Assembly (NCBI GenBank): GCA_946611605.1
Contig: CAMODU010000005.1
Coordinates: 1 to 46,897 of the forward strand
Length of the DNA stretch: 46,897 nucleotides
Source of the DNA: an uncultured bacterium
GTDB taxonomy: Bacteria > Bacillota_I > Bacilli_A > RF39 > UBA660
Direction: 5' to 3'
In this document: positions 1 through 8,123 of the stretch, piece by piece
Numbering within the stretch: the first letter of the stretch is position 1
Layout: every line of letters starts with the position of its first letter
Notes under the pieces: model-generated
What the model saw: the letters and a program-made list of their open reading frames with translations, nothing else
Told to the model about the DNA's origin: nothing
Databases searched by the model: none
Translations under genes and position numbers: made by a program

Positions 1-2
1 GC

Positions 3-536
3 AAATTATATTTAATAGTATTACCTATTATTCCTGATATTGGTAACTATTTAAATTGTATATTCTTAATAATTATTCCATTTGTTTATTACTTGTTATG
101 TAATTCTATAATTAATCGTACAAAGAAAGAAAAAAGTAGAAACGATGTTGTGATTAACATAATATTTATAGCAATTGTATTAGTTATAAGCGCTGTTGTG
201 TCAGGAATATTTAGATACAAATTAGTAGCAGTAGGTTCAGGTTCAATGAGTCCTTCAATAAATTATGGTGATGCTATATTAGTTGAAAGGTACAAAGAAG
301 AAACTGATATTAAATATCAAGATGTTATATATTTTTATAATAAAGATATGAATAAATATATAGTACATAGAGTAGTTGAAAAAACTGATGATGGCTATGT
401 TACAAAAGGTGATTCAAATAATACAAAAGATAATTATATAGTTAAATATGAAGATATAAAGGGTAAAGTAGTATTAAGGATTCCTTATATAGGATATCCG
501 TCAATAAAATTACAAGAGTTGGTAAGTGGTGATTGA
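3..536 (+). CDS. Signal peptidase I, ER/SipW type (5'-truncated)
   Basis: The frame is open from base 3 to the TGA at 534-536, so the true start lies before the window; the in-frame TTG at 93 is inside a membrane segment and is not a believable start. At least two hydrophobic segments precede the catalytic region. The motif SGSMSP places the likely catalytic Ser at 243-245, and VHRVV places a His at 366-368, where the usual bacterial enzyme has Lys. Ser/His is the pattern of the archaeal/ER/SipW class. A later TKGDSN motif also fits the family. The enzyme would cleave signal peptides outside the membrane; the two exported proteins just downstream are the obvious clients. Family assignment is firm; client choice is inferred from position. 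Confidence 0.85.
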   Translation, partial: KLYLIVLPIIPDIGNYLNCIFLIIIPFVYYLLCNSIINRTKKEKSRNDVVINIIFIAIVLVISAVVSGIFRYKLVAVGSGSMSPSINYGDAILVERYKEETDIKYQDVIYFYNKDMNKYIVHRVVEKTDDGYVTKGDSNNTKDNYIVKYEDIKGKVVLRIPYIGYPSIKLQELVSGD

Positions 537-537
537 T

Positions 538-948
538 ATGAGTAAAAAGGTAATTAGCATAGGTCTATTATTAGTAAGTATTGCTGCATTTGTATATTTA
601 TTATTCTTCACTGATAATAAATTATACTCTGCAATACCATTTACTATTATGTTAATAGATTTAACATTTGTATTTGATAGATCTAATTTTATTACAGATA
701 ATAAAGAAAAATATGAATATGATTTTAAACAAATAATGAAAACATATTATTCAATCTTGGCAGAATTAGTTGAAATGCCAGATTTTACTGGAAAAGATAT
801 TGTTAAGGTTAAGAGTTTTGATGATTTATTAAATATTCAAGACCAACTTCAAAAACCAATTTATTATATTAGAAATAAAAACTCTATTTCTTTCATGGTT
901 ATTGAAGAAACAATAGTATCTATATATAGTCTAAAACCAAATAAATGA
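538..948 (+). CDS. Two-TM membrane protein, possibly DUF5305-like
   Basis: About 136 residues. Start chosen at ATG 538, 8 bases after the GGTG of the preceding gene's last codons; a GTG at 526 is less likely. Residues about 5-22 and 30-46 are hydrophobic and form a hairpin in the membrane. The rest is a soluble domain with a stretch 'VKVKSFDDLL' followed by 'KPIYYI' and a predicted strand pair, which resembles the C-terminal part of DUF5305 proteins often found next to SipW-type peptidases. That resemblance is from memory and moderate. It sits between the peptidase and the first exported protein, so a helper or membrane anchor for export is plausible, but no function is shown. Confidence 0.65.
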   Translation: MSKKVISIGLLLVSIAAFVYLLFFTDNKLYSAIPFTIMLIDLTFVFDRSNFITDNKEKYEYDFKQIMKTYYSILAELVEMPDFTGKDIVKVKSFDDLLNIQDQLQKPIYYIRNKNSISFMVIEETIVSIYSLKPNK

Positions 949-962
949 TAGGAAGTGTTATA

Positions 963-1562
963 GTGAGAAAGAGGGGTAGAATTACTAATCGTGTTCTAAC
1001 TTTAGTTATATGTGTATTAGTATTATCTATTTCATCTGGATATGCTATTTTAAACACGAATTTATTTATTAATGGTCAAGTAAATGTTATTTTTAATAAT
1101 TTTAAAGTATTTCTATTTGGTGAGAATGTTTCCTTTAATCCGAGTGTTTCATATGTTCCTATTAATTATAATGAAACAATAGAAATACAATTAATACCTG
1201 AAGAAGGTAATTTCTTGGAAGATGCTAGATGTACTATGGATTACTTATTAAAAGATGTAATAAGTGGTATAGATTCTTATAGCAAAACTCAAGATATATC
1301 AATAGATAATAATAAAAAGGAAACAAATGCTGAGTGCTACTTTTATTATAGAAAGCTAAAAGCACAGGAAGCTGGATATGATAAGAACAGTCATCCTGAA
1401 TTATTAACAGTAAAAGATGCACTAGATTATTTATATGATGCGTTAGGATATGAAAGAGTTACATTGGAGTCAACAATAATTCTATATGATCATGAAGGAC
1501 ATCCAGAATTTGTAACAGTAAAAGATGCATTGGATTACTTATATAATAAACTTATAGGGTAG
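963..1562 (+). CDS. Exported protein, SipW-client type, with two ALDYLY repeats
   Basis: Start taken at GTG 963 because AGGAAG lies 10 bases upstream; ATG 945 overlaps the previous stop but has no ribosome binding site. The N-terminus has basic residues, a long hydrophobic core and then 'SGYAILNTNLFINGQ', the shape of signal peptides handled by SipW-type peptidases (TasA/CalY style: Gly-Tyr-Ala then an N-rich beta start). About 199 residues. The C-terminus has two copies of a unit ending 'TVKDALDYLY', about 40 residues apart, each preceded by a His-Pro-Glu. No catalytic motif is seen. Probably a surface or fibre-like protein; function unknown. Confidence 0.75.
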   Translation: MRKRGRITNRVLTLVICVLVLSISSGYAILNTNLFINGQVNVIFNNFKVFLFGENVSFNPSVSYVPINYNETIEIQLIPEEGNFLEDARCTMDYLLKDVISGIDSYSKTQDISIDNNKKETNAECYFYYRKLKAQEAGYDKNSHPELLTVKDALDYLYDALGYERVTLESTIILYDHEGHPEFVTVKDALDYLYNKLIG

Positions 1563-1571
1563 GTGATTATT

Positions 1572-3155
1572 ATGAAAAAGAATGTTTTATTAGTATTAAT
1601 CATAGTTATTAGTATATTCTCATTTGATGTAAGAGCTGAGGAACAGGAAACAATAATTGACTCTCAATATGTTACATATGAAAATGATAAAACATTAAAA
1701 AAGAATGTAAGAGGAGCATTGGATGAATTAATAGATAAAGTTGATACTATTAATGCAGGTGGAGATGCTAACAATTATGAAATAGCTAAAGGGAAAACTG
1801 CATACGTAAATGGTAGTGAAATAACTGGTACTCATGAAGATAGACCATTTTATTTTAAAGTAAATAATAATTGGGAAGGTGCATGGTTTGACGGATATGA
1901 ATTAAGTTGTGCGGAAACAGACACAGTACTTGCACGAGAATTTAAAGGTGTTCAAACTACTCTTAAGAAATTTGGTGCAAATGATAGTAATTCATTTTGT
2001 CATGTAGTTCAAATATCACCATCTGTTGCTATGATGAATTATGGATGGACAACAACATCTGGTGTTACAAGCACACATACTGATACTAATGATACTGAAA
2101 TATCCACTGTCAGTAATTATAATTATATTGCTACATTCTTATGGAATGGTACAACATTAACTGCTGTTAAAACTGTAGCTGGTGGAATTGGTAACAATGA
2201 TGCTACTAATTATGGTTGGTATCTTAATGATTATACAAATTATGTTACTAAGCGAAATACTAATTGGGATACAACAACAGATACTGCTCAGTCTAGGTCT
2301 GTATATTCGGAAATAAAACCAAGTATTTTTCAAAACTATTTAAGCCCTTATACGTATTTCACTGTAACTGGTACTGTTAGTGAATCATATACGAATTATT
2401 TGGCTGATTCTGGTGACTGGACAAAATCTGGAATATGGTATAAAACAATAGGTATTAATAATTATACTGGAGCAATTACCGAGAGTCCTATTACTACTGC
2501 TAATGTTCAACAAATAGATAATGCTAATTGGTCAGATGTCTACGAATGGGATTTTACAAATTTTGGTGTGTGTCGATCAACGTATAGCAGTAAAGCTCAT
2601 GAAAACATGCCTACTTCTTACTTATATCATGATTTTTATGGAACAACTAGGGTAAATACCGTTACGAGTACAGGAGCTGATAATGCATCCTTAAGTAGAG
2701 ATTTGAAGAATGTGTTCAGAGGGCAATACTATTATGGAATGAGTTTGTATGTCACTCCAAGTGATAAGAATATAACATTTAACGTATATTCCTCATCTAT
2801 GGGATCTCCTACTGTAGCAGCTGCGTACTTTGTTGCTAATCCAAATTATCGTCAAGAGTCATTAACGGTTGATTTTTCTAGTTATTTATATCCTGATATT
2901 AATATTACTAATAAATCTATAAAGCTTTATTATTCCGATATAAATCAAGAGTATTATTTAATCTTTAATACTTCTGATGATGGTAAGTTCTATGTAATTG
3001 TAGGCATTGATGACAAAGATTTTACAACTGGTTCAGGATTAAGACCATATATTAAATCTGCCGGATATAAAAAGACTGATGATGGGAAATTTGTGTCTAC
3101 GGCAAGATTACTTACAAATAATGAAAATATAACTAATATAAGTTTCTATAAATAG
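1572..3155 (+). CDS. Large secreted protein of unknown function
   Basis: 527 residues from ATG 1572, with GTAGGTGAT as ribosome binding site. Residues 1-22 form a clean signal peptide ending near 'VRAEE'. Next comes 'KNVRGALDELIDK', a relative of the ALDYLY unit in the preceding gene, then 'GKTAYVNGSEITGT', a short module familiar from phage tail and surface proteins of gut Firmicutes. The remaining ~440 residues are rich in Thr, Asn, Tyr and aromatic residues and look beta-rich, like an adhesin or sugar-binding domain. No LPXTG or membrane anchor is visible, so it is released or held by partners from this operon. Specific function not recognised. Confidence 0.75.
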   Translation: MKKNVLLVLIIVISIFSFDVRAEEQETIIDSQYVTYENDKTLKKNVRGALDELIDKVDTINAGGDANNYEIAKGKTAYVNGSEITGTHEDRPFYFKVNNNWEGAWFDGYELSCAETDTVLAREFKGVQTTLKKFGANDSNSFCHVVQISPSVAMMNYGWTTTSGVTSTHTDTNDTEISTVSNYNYIATFLWNGTTLTAVKTVAGGIGNNDATNYGWYLNDYTNYVTKRNTNWDTTTDTAQSRSVYSEIKPSIFQNYLSPYTYFTVTGTVSESYTNYLADSGDWTKSGIWYKTIGINNYTGAITESPITTANVQQIDNANWSDVYEWDFTNFGVCRSTYSSKAHENMPTSYLYHDFYGTTRVNTVTSTGADNASLSRDLKNVFRGQYYYGMSLYVTPSDKNITFNVYSSSMGSPTVAAAYFVANPNYRQESLTVDFSSYLYPDINITNKSIKLYYSDINQEYYLIFNTSDDGKFYVIVGIDDKDFTTGSGLRPYIKSAGYKKTDDGKFVSTARLLTNNENITNISFYK

Positions 3156-3165
3156 GGTGGTGAAT

Positions 3166-3663
3166 ATGAAAAATAAAAATATAATTAAAAAAGCAAGTAT
3201 AATACTTACTATAGTAGTTTGCTTTCTACTTGTAGTAGTAATTATTAGCAACAAAGATAATAAAACATATTCTAAACCAATAAGTGAAGTAAAAGATGTA
3301 GTATTAAGCAATTTAGATAAAGTGACTTTTAGACAAGAAGTTAATATTACATCTATAGCTACTGTAGAAAATGGTATTATCCATTATAGAGTAGATTATA
3401 AACCAAAAAAGAATGTTAAATTGAATATAGTATCTTATGATGCAATAGTAAAAATCGACGCTGATTATACCTCTAAAGATGGTAAAAAATATAGAGATAG
3501 AATTGAATTACCTGTTAAAGAAATTCAACAAGCAGAAGATGGAACCTATTATGTAGAAGGTGAAGTATCTAGGGATGGTGAACCTTATATCCAAGTTCCT
3601 AAAGATGGAATTACTATAGCTAATACTATATACTATAATGACATTCAGATTAATATAGAATAG
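3166..3663 (+). CDS. Membrane-anchored extracellular protein, unknown
   Basis: 165 residues from ATG 3166 (GGTGG/GGTGAAT upstream; GTG 3157 is less likely). Residues about 9-29 form one hydrophobic segment after a basic start, so the rest is outside the cell. The outer part alternates hydrophobic and polar residues with 'ADYTSKDGKKYRDRIELPV', typical of a small beta-sandwich. It is the last gene before a terminator, only 10 bases after the large secreted protein, and so completes the secretion operon. No family recognised. Confidence 0.7.
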   Translation: MKNKNIIKKASIILTIVVCFLLVVVIISNKDNKTYSKPISEVKDVVLSNLDKVTFRQEVNITSIATVENGIIHYRVDYKPKKNVKLNIVSYDAIVKIDADYTSKDGKKYRDRIELPVKEIQQAEDGTYYVEGEVSRDGEPYIQVPKDGITIANTIYYNDIQINIE

Positions 3664-3690
3664 AAGGTATAAAAATACCTTCTTTTTATT
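3662..3690 (+). terminator. Rho-independent terminator of the secretion operon
   Basis: AGAAGGTAT (3662-3670) pairs with ATACCTTCT (3675-3683) around an AAAA loop, followed by a T-rich run. It overlaps the stop codon of the last gene. Confidence 0.9.
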
Positions 3691-3718
3691 TGCTTAGAAA
3701 GCAATAAAGTATTATAAT
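3690..3718 (+). promoter_or_regulatory. Sigma-70-type promoter
   Basis: TTGCTT (3690-3695), a 17-base spacer and TATAAT (3713-3718), 23 bases before the ATG at 3742. Drives the transglutaminase/kinase-like unit. Confidence 0.7.
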
Positions 3719-3741
3719 ATCCACTTAAATGAGGGGATATT

Positions 3742-5361
3742 ATGGTAAATGATATTAGAATTATAATTGATAAGAATATTAAAGACACCAAATACAACTT
3801 TGAGATATCTTTATATACTCCTAATAATTATGAATTAATTATATATACTGATGGTACTAAATCATTTGATGAATTAATCAGTGATAGAAAAACTATTGAT
3901 GGATTAATATCTGATCAAGGACAGTTTATATATAACTTAATTGATCATACATGTAATGTTAGATCGTTAGATGATATATTAAATTCTTTATCTTATATTA
4001 TACTTGAAGCATCAGGATTAAAATATGATTATGAAAATGATAGTTTAGATTATTCTATTGAAGAACCATTAAGTAATAAAGAAAAAGCAAATATAGTACA
4101 TGATTATTTGATGAAATATCCTGAATATAAAGATAAAAGTATATTAATTCCTGATTATATAGATTTAAAAACTAATATTGAAGATATTAAGAAAAAATAT
4201 GAAGGATTTAAAAGTTTATATGTTAGACCTTATGGTGAATCTACTGCTATGTTATTAGAAGAAGCTAAAGTAGGTACATCATTAAATGATTTAATAAATT
4301 CTTTAAAACAATTGAATTTATCTCCATTAGAATATTCTATACTTGTATATGATTTAGTAAGAGAAAAATCTTACCTTCATGAAGGTAAAGATGAATTAGC
4401 TGCTGAATCTAGAGATACTTATAGAGCTTTAACTGGTGATTCAATTGTATGTGCAGGATATGCAAATATATATTCAACTATCATGCAAGGCTTAGGCATT
4501 AGATGTGATGAAGTATTATTAAATGGATTTACTAAAGATGAACCTGGACATGCAAGAAATAGTATTTATTTAAATGATCCTAAATATGGTGTTAAAGGAA
4601 TATTCTTCTTAGATGCTACTCATGATTCAAGAGATGCAACTGATGTATTAGGTGATTATTTGTATAAATATACTTGTTTCTTAAAGAAGAAAGATTTCTT
4701 TAAGAATAGTGATAGACATAATAGAATATATGATTTTTCTTACAGAGGAATAGATACATTTGGATTAAATAATTTAGATGAAATGTTAGATTTAGCAAGA
4801 AATGAAAAAATAGATTATACAGATATACCTAAATGGGATGCATGGTTAGATGCAAGAAGAGCATTATCTAATATAGTTACTTTATATCAAGACTATGATT
4901 ATTCTGATGAAGATAAAAATGTATTAGTAGATACATTCTTAAAATATAAAGATGAATTCTTACAAGATTGGAATAGTAGAATAGAATTATCTACTTTCAT
5001 GAAAGCATTGATGTATGTAAGAAATATTGAAAATATGATAGATCCTATAAAATATCCTCTTAACTATAACAAGATCTATCAAAATATGAATTTATATAAA
5101 TTTAGAATAAATGAAGATAGATTATTAAACTATGAATCTGATGCAGTTAGAATGATTAAAATAATATTTGGCGTTGAAGATGAACAAGAAGAACATAAAG
5201 AATTAACTGAAGAAGAAAAAGGTGAAATAATTGCTAGAAACTTCAAGGAAGAATTACAAACTGAAATGTTAAAGATTAAAAAAGATAGAGAAGATGGAAA
5301 GTATAAAGTAGTTTCATCATTGAAACTATATTCTAGGGGTAAGAAAAATGTTAAAAAATAA
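3742..5361 (+). CDS. Transglutaminase-like cysteine enzyme
   Basis: 539 residues; ATG 3742 follows GAGGGGATATT. The central part carries the transglutaminase-like triad in order: Cys237 in 'VCAGYA', His270 in 'GHARN' and Asp291 in 'FLDATHD'. 'GDSIVCAGYANIYSTIM' is the typical helix start of the fold. About 200 residues precede it and about 240 follow, both without a recognised domain; the tail is charged. No signal peptide, so it acts in the cytoplasm. Such domains can act as peptidases, amidases or crosslinkers; the substrate is unknown. The next start codon lies 14 bases inside this gene, so expression is coupled to the Rossmann protein. Confidence 0.8.
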   Translation: MVNDIRIIIDKNIKDTKYNFEISLYTPNNYELIIYTDGTKSFDELISDRKTIDGLISDQGQFIYNLIDHTCNVRSLDDILNSLSYIILEASGLKYDYENDSLDYSIEEPLSNKEKANIVHDYLMKYPEYKDKSILIPDYIDLKTNIEDIKKKYEGFKSLYVRPYGESTAMLLEEAKVGTSLNDLINSLKQLNLSPLEYSILVYDLVREKSYLHEGKDELAAESRDTYRALTGDSIVCAGYANIYSTIMQGLGIRCDEVLLNGFTKDEPGHARNSIYLNDPKYGVKGIFFLDATHDSRDATDVLGDYLYKYTCFLKKKDFFKNSDRHNRIYDFSYRGIDTFGLNNLDEMLDLARNEKIDYTDIPKWDAWLDARRALSNIVTLYQDYDYSDEDKNVLVDTFLKYKDEFLQDWNSRIELSTFMKALMYVRNIENMIDPIKYPLNYNKIYQNMNLYKFRINEDRLLNYESDAVRMIKIIFGVEDEQEEHKELTEEEKGEIIARNFKEELQTEMLKIKKDREDGKYKVVSSLKLYSRGKKNVKK

Positions 5362-6052
5362 TGTAACTGAAGAAGACTTATCTAGATATCTAGCCGAATA
5401 CTTTGATACATATGGTGAATATATTCCAAGTATATATAGAAATGATTATAGAATGTTTTATTTAGAAGGATTAAAAGATAACTCATATTTAGTAGATTCT
5501 TATATATGCCAATTCTATAAAGAATATAATCTATTAAAAGAAGAATATGATATGTATAAAGCATTTATAGATATTATTAAATATAAATATCAAGATACAA
5601 AAGATATGACTGTTCTTGATGTAGGTGGCGGATTAGTTCCACAATTAGGAAGAGGATTATCAGATTTATTTAAACATGTATATGTTGTAGATAGAAATGT
5701 TGTTAATAAGAATAATCCTGATAATGTAGAAGTTATAAAAAAAGAAATAGATAATAATGTAGGTTTACCAAATACAGATTTAGTAGTAGGTTTATTACCA
5801 TGTGAGGCTACTAAACCACTTATATATCATGCATGTCAATCAAATAGTAACTTTATAGTAGCTTTATGTGATTGTGTACATGATATTAAATCTTATAAGA
5901 TGAAACCTATAGAACAAGTTAAGAAATTAAATACTAATACAATATTACATTATGCTAATGATTGTATTAGTGATTCTGATATGGGAGATTTAATAGTTAT
6001 AGATTCACCATATCAATTTCCTAATATGGTAATAGGAAATAAGAGAAGATAA
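5348..6052 (+). CDS. Rossmann-fold protein, methyltransferase-like
   Basis: 234 residues. ATG 5348 lies inside the previous gene after AGGGG. Around residue 90 'MTVLDVGGGLVPQLG' is a glycine-rich motif I of class I SAM-dependent methyltransferases, followed by 'VYVVDRN' with the acidic residue at the end of strand 2. Later strands ('DLVVGLLPCEAT', 'NFIVALCDC') fit the fold. A Cys-rich patch (LPCEAT, HACQ, ALCDC) is unusual. The enzyme's substrate cannot be told; a nucleotide-binding protein that is not a methyltransferase remains possible. It belongs to the unit of transglutaminase, kinase-like and Cys-motif proteins. Confidence 0.65.
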   Translation: MLKNNVTEEDLSRYLAEYFDTYGEYIPSIYRNDYRMFYLEGLKDNSYLVDSYICQFYKEYNLLKEEYDMYKAFIDIIKYKYQDTKDMTVLDVGGGLVPQLGRGLSDLFKHVYVVDRNVVNKNNPDNVEVIKKEIDNNVGLPNTDLVVGLLPCEATKPLIYHACQSNSNFIVALCDCVHDIKSYKMKPIEQVKKLNTNTILHYANDCISDSDMGDLIVIDSPYQFPNMVIGNKRR

Positions 6053-6064
6053 GGTGAATTATAT

Positions 6065-6787
6065 ATGGATATAATAGAAACAAATAACTATAAAGAACTA
6101 TTACGTAATTCTACTTATATTGGAAGAGGAACAACTGCTTATTGTTTCTTACTTAAAAATGGTATGGTTCTTAAATTATTTAAGAAATCATATATGATTA
6201 ATTCTTTGTTTTCTGAACAAAAGATTAAAGAAAGATTAGAAGATATTCATGACATTCAAAATGATTCATTTATAGGACCAGAAGTATTAGTCATGAACAA
6301 AGATGAAGTAATAGGTTATTTATATCCATATATAAATGCAAAAACATTTAAAAGAGTAAGTAGTAAAACTACTTTATATGAAATATATGAACATCTTGGA
6401 AAACTATTAGATGATACTAAAGATATTAGTAAAAAAGGTTTTTATCTAATAGATATGCATCATCGTAATATGTTATATGATGGAAATTATTATGTTATTG
6501 ATTTAGATAAGGGTTATATCATGGGTCAACAAGACTACATATATAGATCTAATATATTTCAAATATATGATACTATCTATTCAGAAATATTTGATATAAA
6601 ACCATGGGATAACATACATTTTAATAATCCTGATTTTAATAGAACATTCTATAAGAATTGTTGGGTTGATGAATACAATAAAAGAGAATTATTTAATGCT
6701 ATACGTTATTATACTCATACAGATAATCCGACTATTAAACAAATGAAGAGAATACCTCATACAGTCACTCGTAATACATATTACTAA
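6065..6787 (+). CDS. Kinase-fold (ePK/APH-like) protein
   Basis: 240 residues; AAGGTGAAT upstream of ATG 6065. The N-lobe has 'IGRGTTAYCF' (glycine-rich loop, residues 19-28) and Lys37 in 'MVLKLF'. The catalytic loop 'DMHHRN' gives Asp130, His132 and Asn135, matching the D-x-H-x-x-N pattern of aminoglycoside/choline-kinase-like enzymes. 'VIDLDKG' gives Asp146 and Asp148 as metal ligands. All key residues are present, so activity is expected. Short for a complete protein kinase; the C-lobe is reduced. Target could be a small molecule or a protein of its own unit. It ends 54 bases before the next gene, which has its own promoter. Confidence 0.75.
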   Translation: MDIIETNNYKELLRNSTYIGRGTTAYCFLLKNGMVLKLFKKSYMINSLFSEQKIKERLEDIHDIQNDSFIGPEVLVMNKDEVIGYLYPYINAKTFKRVSSKTTLYEIYEHLGKLLDDTKDISKKGFYLIDMHHRNMLYDGNYYVIDLDKGYIMGQQDYIYRSNIFQIYDTIYSEIFDIKPWDNIHFNNPDFNRTFYKNCWVDEYNKRELFNAIRYYTHTDNPTIKQMKRIPHTVTRNTYY

Positions 6788-6788
6788 T

Positions 6789-6816
6789 TTGACAAATATG
6801 AGTATTAAAATATAAT
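6789..6816 (+). promoter_or_regulatory. Consensus promoter before the Cys-motif gene
   Basis: TTGACA (6789-6794), 16-base spacer, TATAAT (6811-6816). Near-perfect sigma-70-type elements, 26 bases before the ATG at 6842. Confidence 0.85.
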
Positions 6817-6841
6817 ATATCAATCAATTGGGGGCGATATC

Positions 6842-7714
6842 ATGAATTATCAATACATTAAGGTAAATGGTAAAACAGTAAGAACAGAAATTAAATCTGT
6901 TACACAAGATTCAGCAAAAGCTGTTCAATCATATAGATATGTTGGTTTAGATATATTAGAAGGAATTGATATTCCTGATAATAGAAAACCAGGTGAATTC
7001 TTAAAGAAAATAATAACTATGTTAAAGAAAGAAGACTATGATCAATACTATGATTTATTAGATACTTTAACTTATAGAATTATTACTGCTAAAAGTGTAG
7101 ATGATTTAATCTCATATGATAATAATTCTTTATTATCTTTATTTAAAGAAAACTATATGAGAAAACATGGAAAAGATAGATATTCTAAAATGATTATAGA
7201 TCAAATGAAAGCATATCAAGACACTGATGCTTTAGCATATGCTAATTCATTATTTAAAGAAGTATTAAGAAAATATATATTTGAATATTTATCTCATTAT
7301 ACGGATGAAGAATTATTAGCTATAAAGGATAAAATAGCAGCTGGAGAAAATATATTAAAGTATGTTAAAATTGATGAAATACCATTTACAGATATACCAG
7401 ATAATAAATTCAAAGAATTAACACACGATATATCGTTAACTCAAATGGAACGTCTTGATCCTGCGGCTAATCAACATCTTTGTTTTGATTGTCCAGTTCC
7501 TATAAGAGAATGTGAAAAGATCTTAAATAGATATAAAGAAACTATAGATAAGTATCCATTTATAACAGATGGAATACAAAAGACTCACGAAGAAAAAGCT
7601 ACTAAAGATGGAGATGGATTATACAAAGATGAAATATATGAAGAAACTGATTCATTCTTAGTATTAAAATGTAAAAAATATGAGAATTATAGAAAAGGAA
7701 GTAAAACTAAGTAA
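6842..7714 (+). CDS. Unknown cytoplasmic protein with C-terminal Cys motif
   Basis: 290 residues; TTGGGGGCGATATC precedes ATG 6842. Mostly helical and charged, no signal or membrane segment. Near the end, Cys214, Cys217 and Cys224 in 'CFDCPVPIREC' and Cys277 in 'LKCKKYENY' could bind zinc or an iron-sulfur cluster. The stretch around 7440-7500 uses codons rare in the neighbourhood (CGT, CTT, GCG). It follows the transglutaminase/Rossmann/kinase-like genes in the same direction but has its own strong promoter. No family recognised. Confidence 0.7.
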   Translation: MNYQYIKVNGKTVRTEIKSVTQDSAKAVQSYRYVGLDILEGIDIPDNRKPGEFLKKIITMLKKEDYDQYYDLLDTLTYRIITAKSVDDLISYDNNSLLSLFKENYMRKHGKDRYSKMIIDQMKAYQDTDALAYANSLFKEVLRKYIFEYLSHYTDEELLAIKDKIAAGENILKYVKIDEIPFTDIPDNKFKELTHDISLTQMERLDPAANQHLCFDCPVPIRECEKILNRYKETIDKYPFITDGIQKTHEEKATKDGDGLYKDEIYEETDSFLVLKCKKYENYRKGSKTK

Positions 7715-7728
7715 TTACTTCCTTTTTT
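7693..7728 (+). terminator. Rho-independent terminator
   Basis: AAAAGGAAGTAA (7693-7704) pairs with TTACTTCCTTTT (7715-7726), ending in a T run. Separates the Cys-motif gene from the rpsF promoter. Confidence 0.9.
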
Positions 7729-7730
7729 AG

Positions 7731-7759
7731 TTTACAAATAGCCTTAATTTTGCTACAAT
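7731..7759 (+). promoter_or_regulatory. Promoter of rpsF-ssb-rpsR
   Basis: TTTACA (7731-7736), 17-base spacer, TACAAT (7754-7759). Predicted start near 7766, giving a leader of about 60 bases. Confidence 0.75.
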
Positions 7760-7774
7760 ACTTACGAGCGAAGA

Positions 7775-7820
7775 GCTCCTTGCTTATATTTAGTATAAGC
7801 CGAATAGACCATAAGGAGGT
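7775..7820 (+). promoter_or_regulatory. S6:S18-type ribosomal protein leader
   Basis: Outer stem CTCCTT (7776-7781) pairs with AAGGAG (7813-7818), which is the rpsF Shine-Dalgarno; inner stem GCTTATA (7782-7788) pairs with TATAAGC (7794-7800) around TTTAG. Between them lies the one-sided bulge CGAATAGACCAT, which with the preceding C gives a CCG. This matches the known S6:S18 autoregulatory leader, in which the bulge imitates the 16S rRNA site of the S6-S18 pair and binding hides the ribosome site. Structure read by eye. Confidence 0.7.
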
Positions 7821-7827
7821 GTAATGA

Positions 7828-8118
7828 ATGAACAAATACGAAATGATGTTCATAGTTAAAGCTAACGCAGATGAAAAGGCTATAGCTAATACTGCTAAAT
7901 CTTTAAAGGATGTTATTACTTCAATGAAGGGTAAAATATCTGATGAAAAAGAATTAGGAAATAATGAATTAGCTTATCCAATCAAAAAGGAAACAGTTGG
8001 TTACTATTTCGTAGTTGACTTTGAAGCTAATGCTGAAACTGTTGCTGAACTAGATCGTAAAGCTAGAATCGATGAATCTGTATTAAGACATTTAATTATT
8101 AGATTAGATGAGGAGTAA
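7828..8118 (+). CDS. rpsF: 30S ribosomal protein S6
   Basis: 96 residues, normal length. 'MNKYEMMFIVKANADE' and the 'ARIDESVLRHLIIR' ending are typical S6 features; the protein binds S18 on the platform of the small subunit. ATG 7828 is preferred over the out-of-frame ATG at 7824; AGGAGGTG lies upstream and is part of the leader stem. First gene of rpsF-ssb-rpsR, the classical order of Firmicutes. Confidence 0.98.
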   Translation: MNKYEMMFIVKANADEKAIANTAKSLKDVITSMKGKISDEKELGNNELAYPIKKETVGYYFVVDFEANAETVAELDRKARIDESVLRHLIIRLDEE

Positions 8119-8123
8119 GAGAT

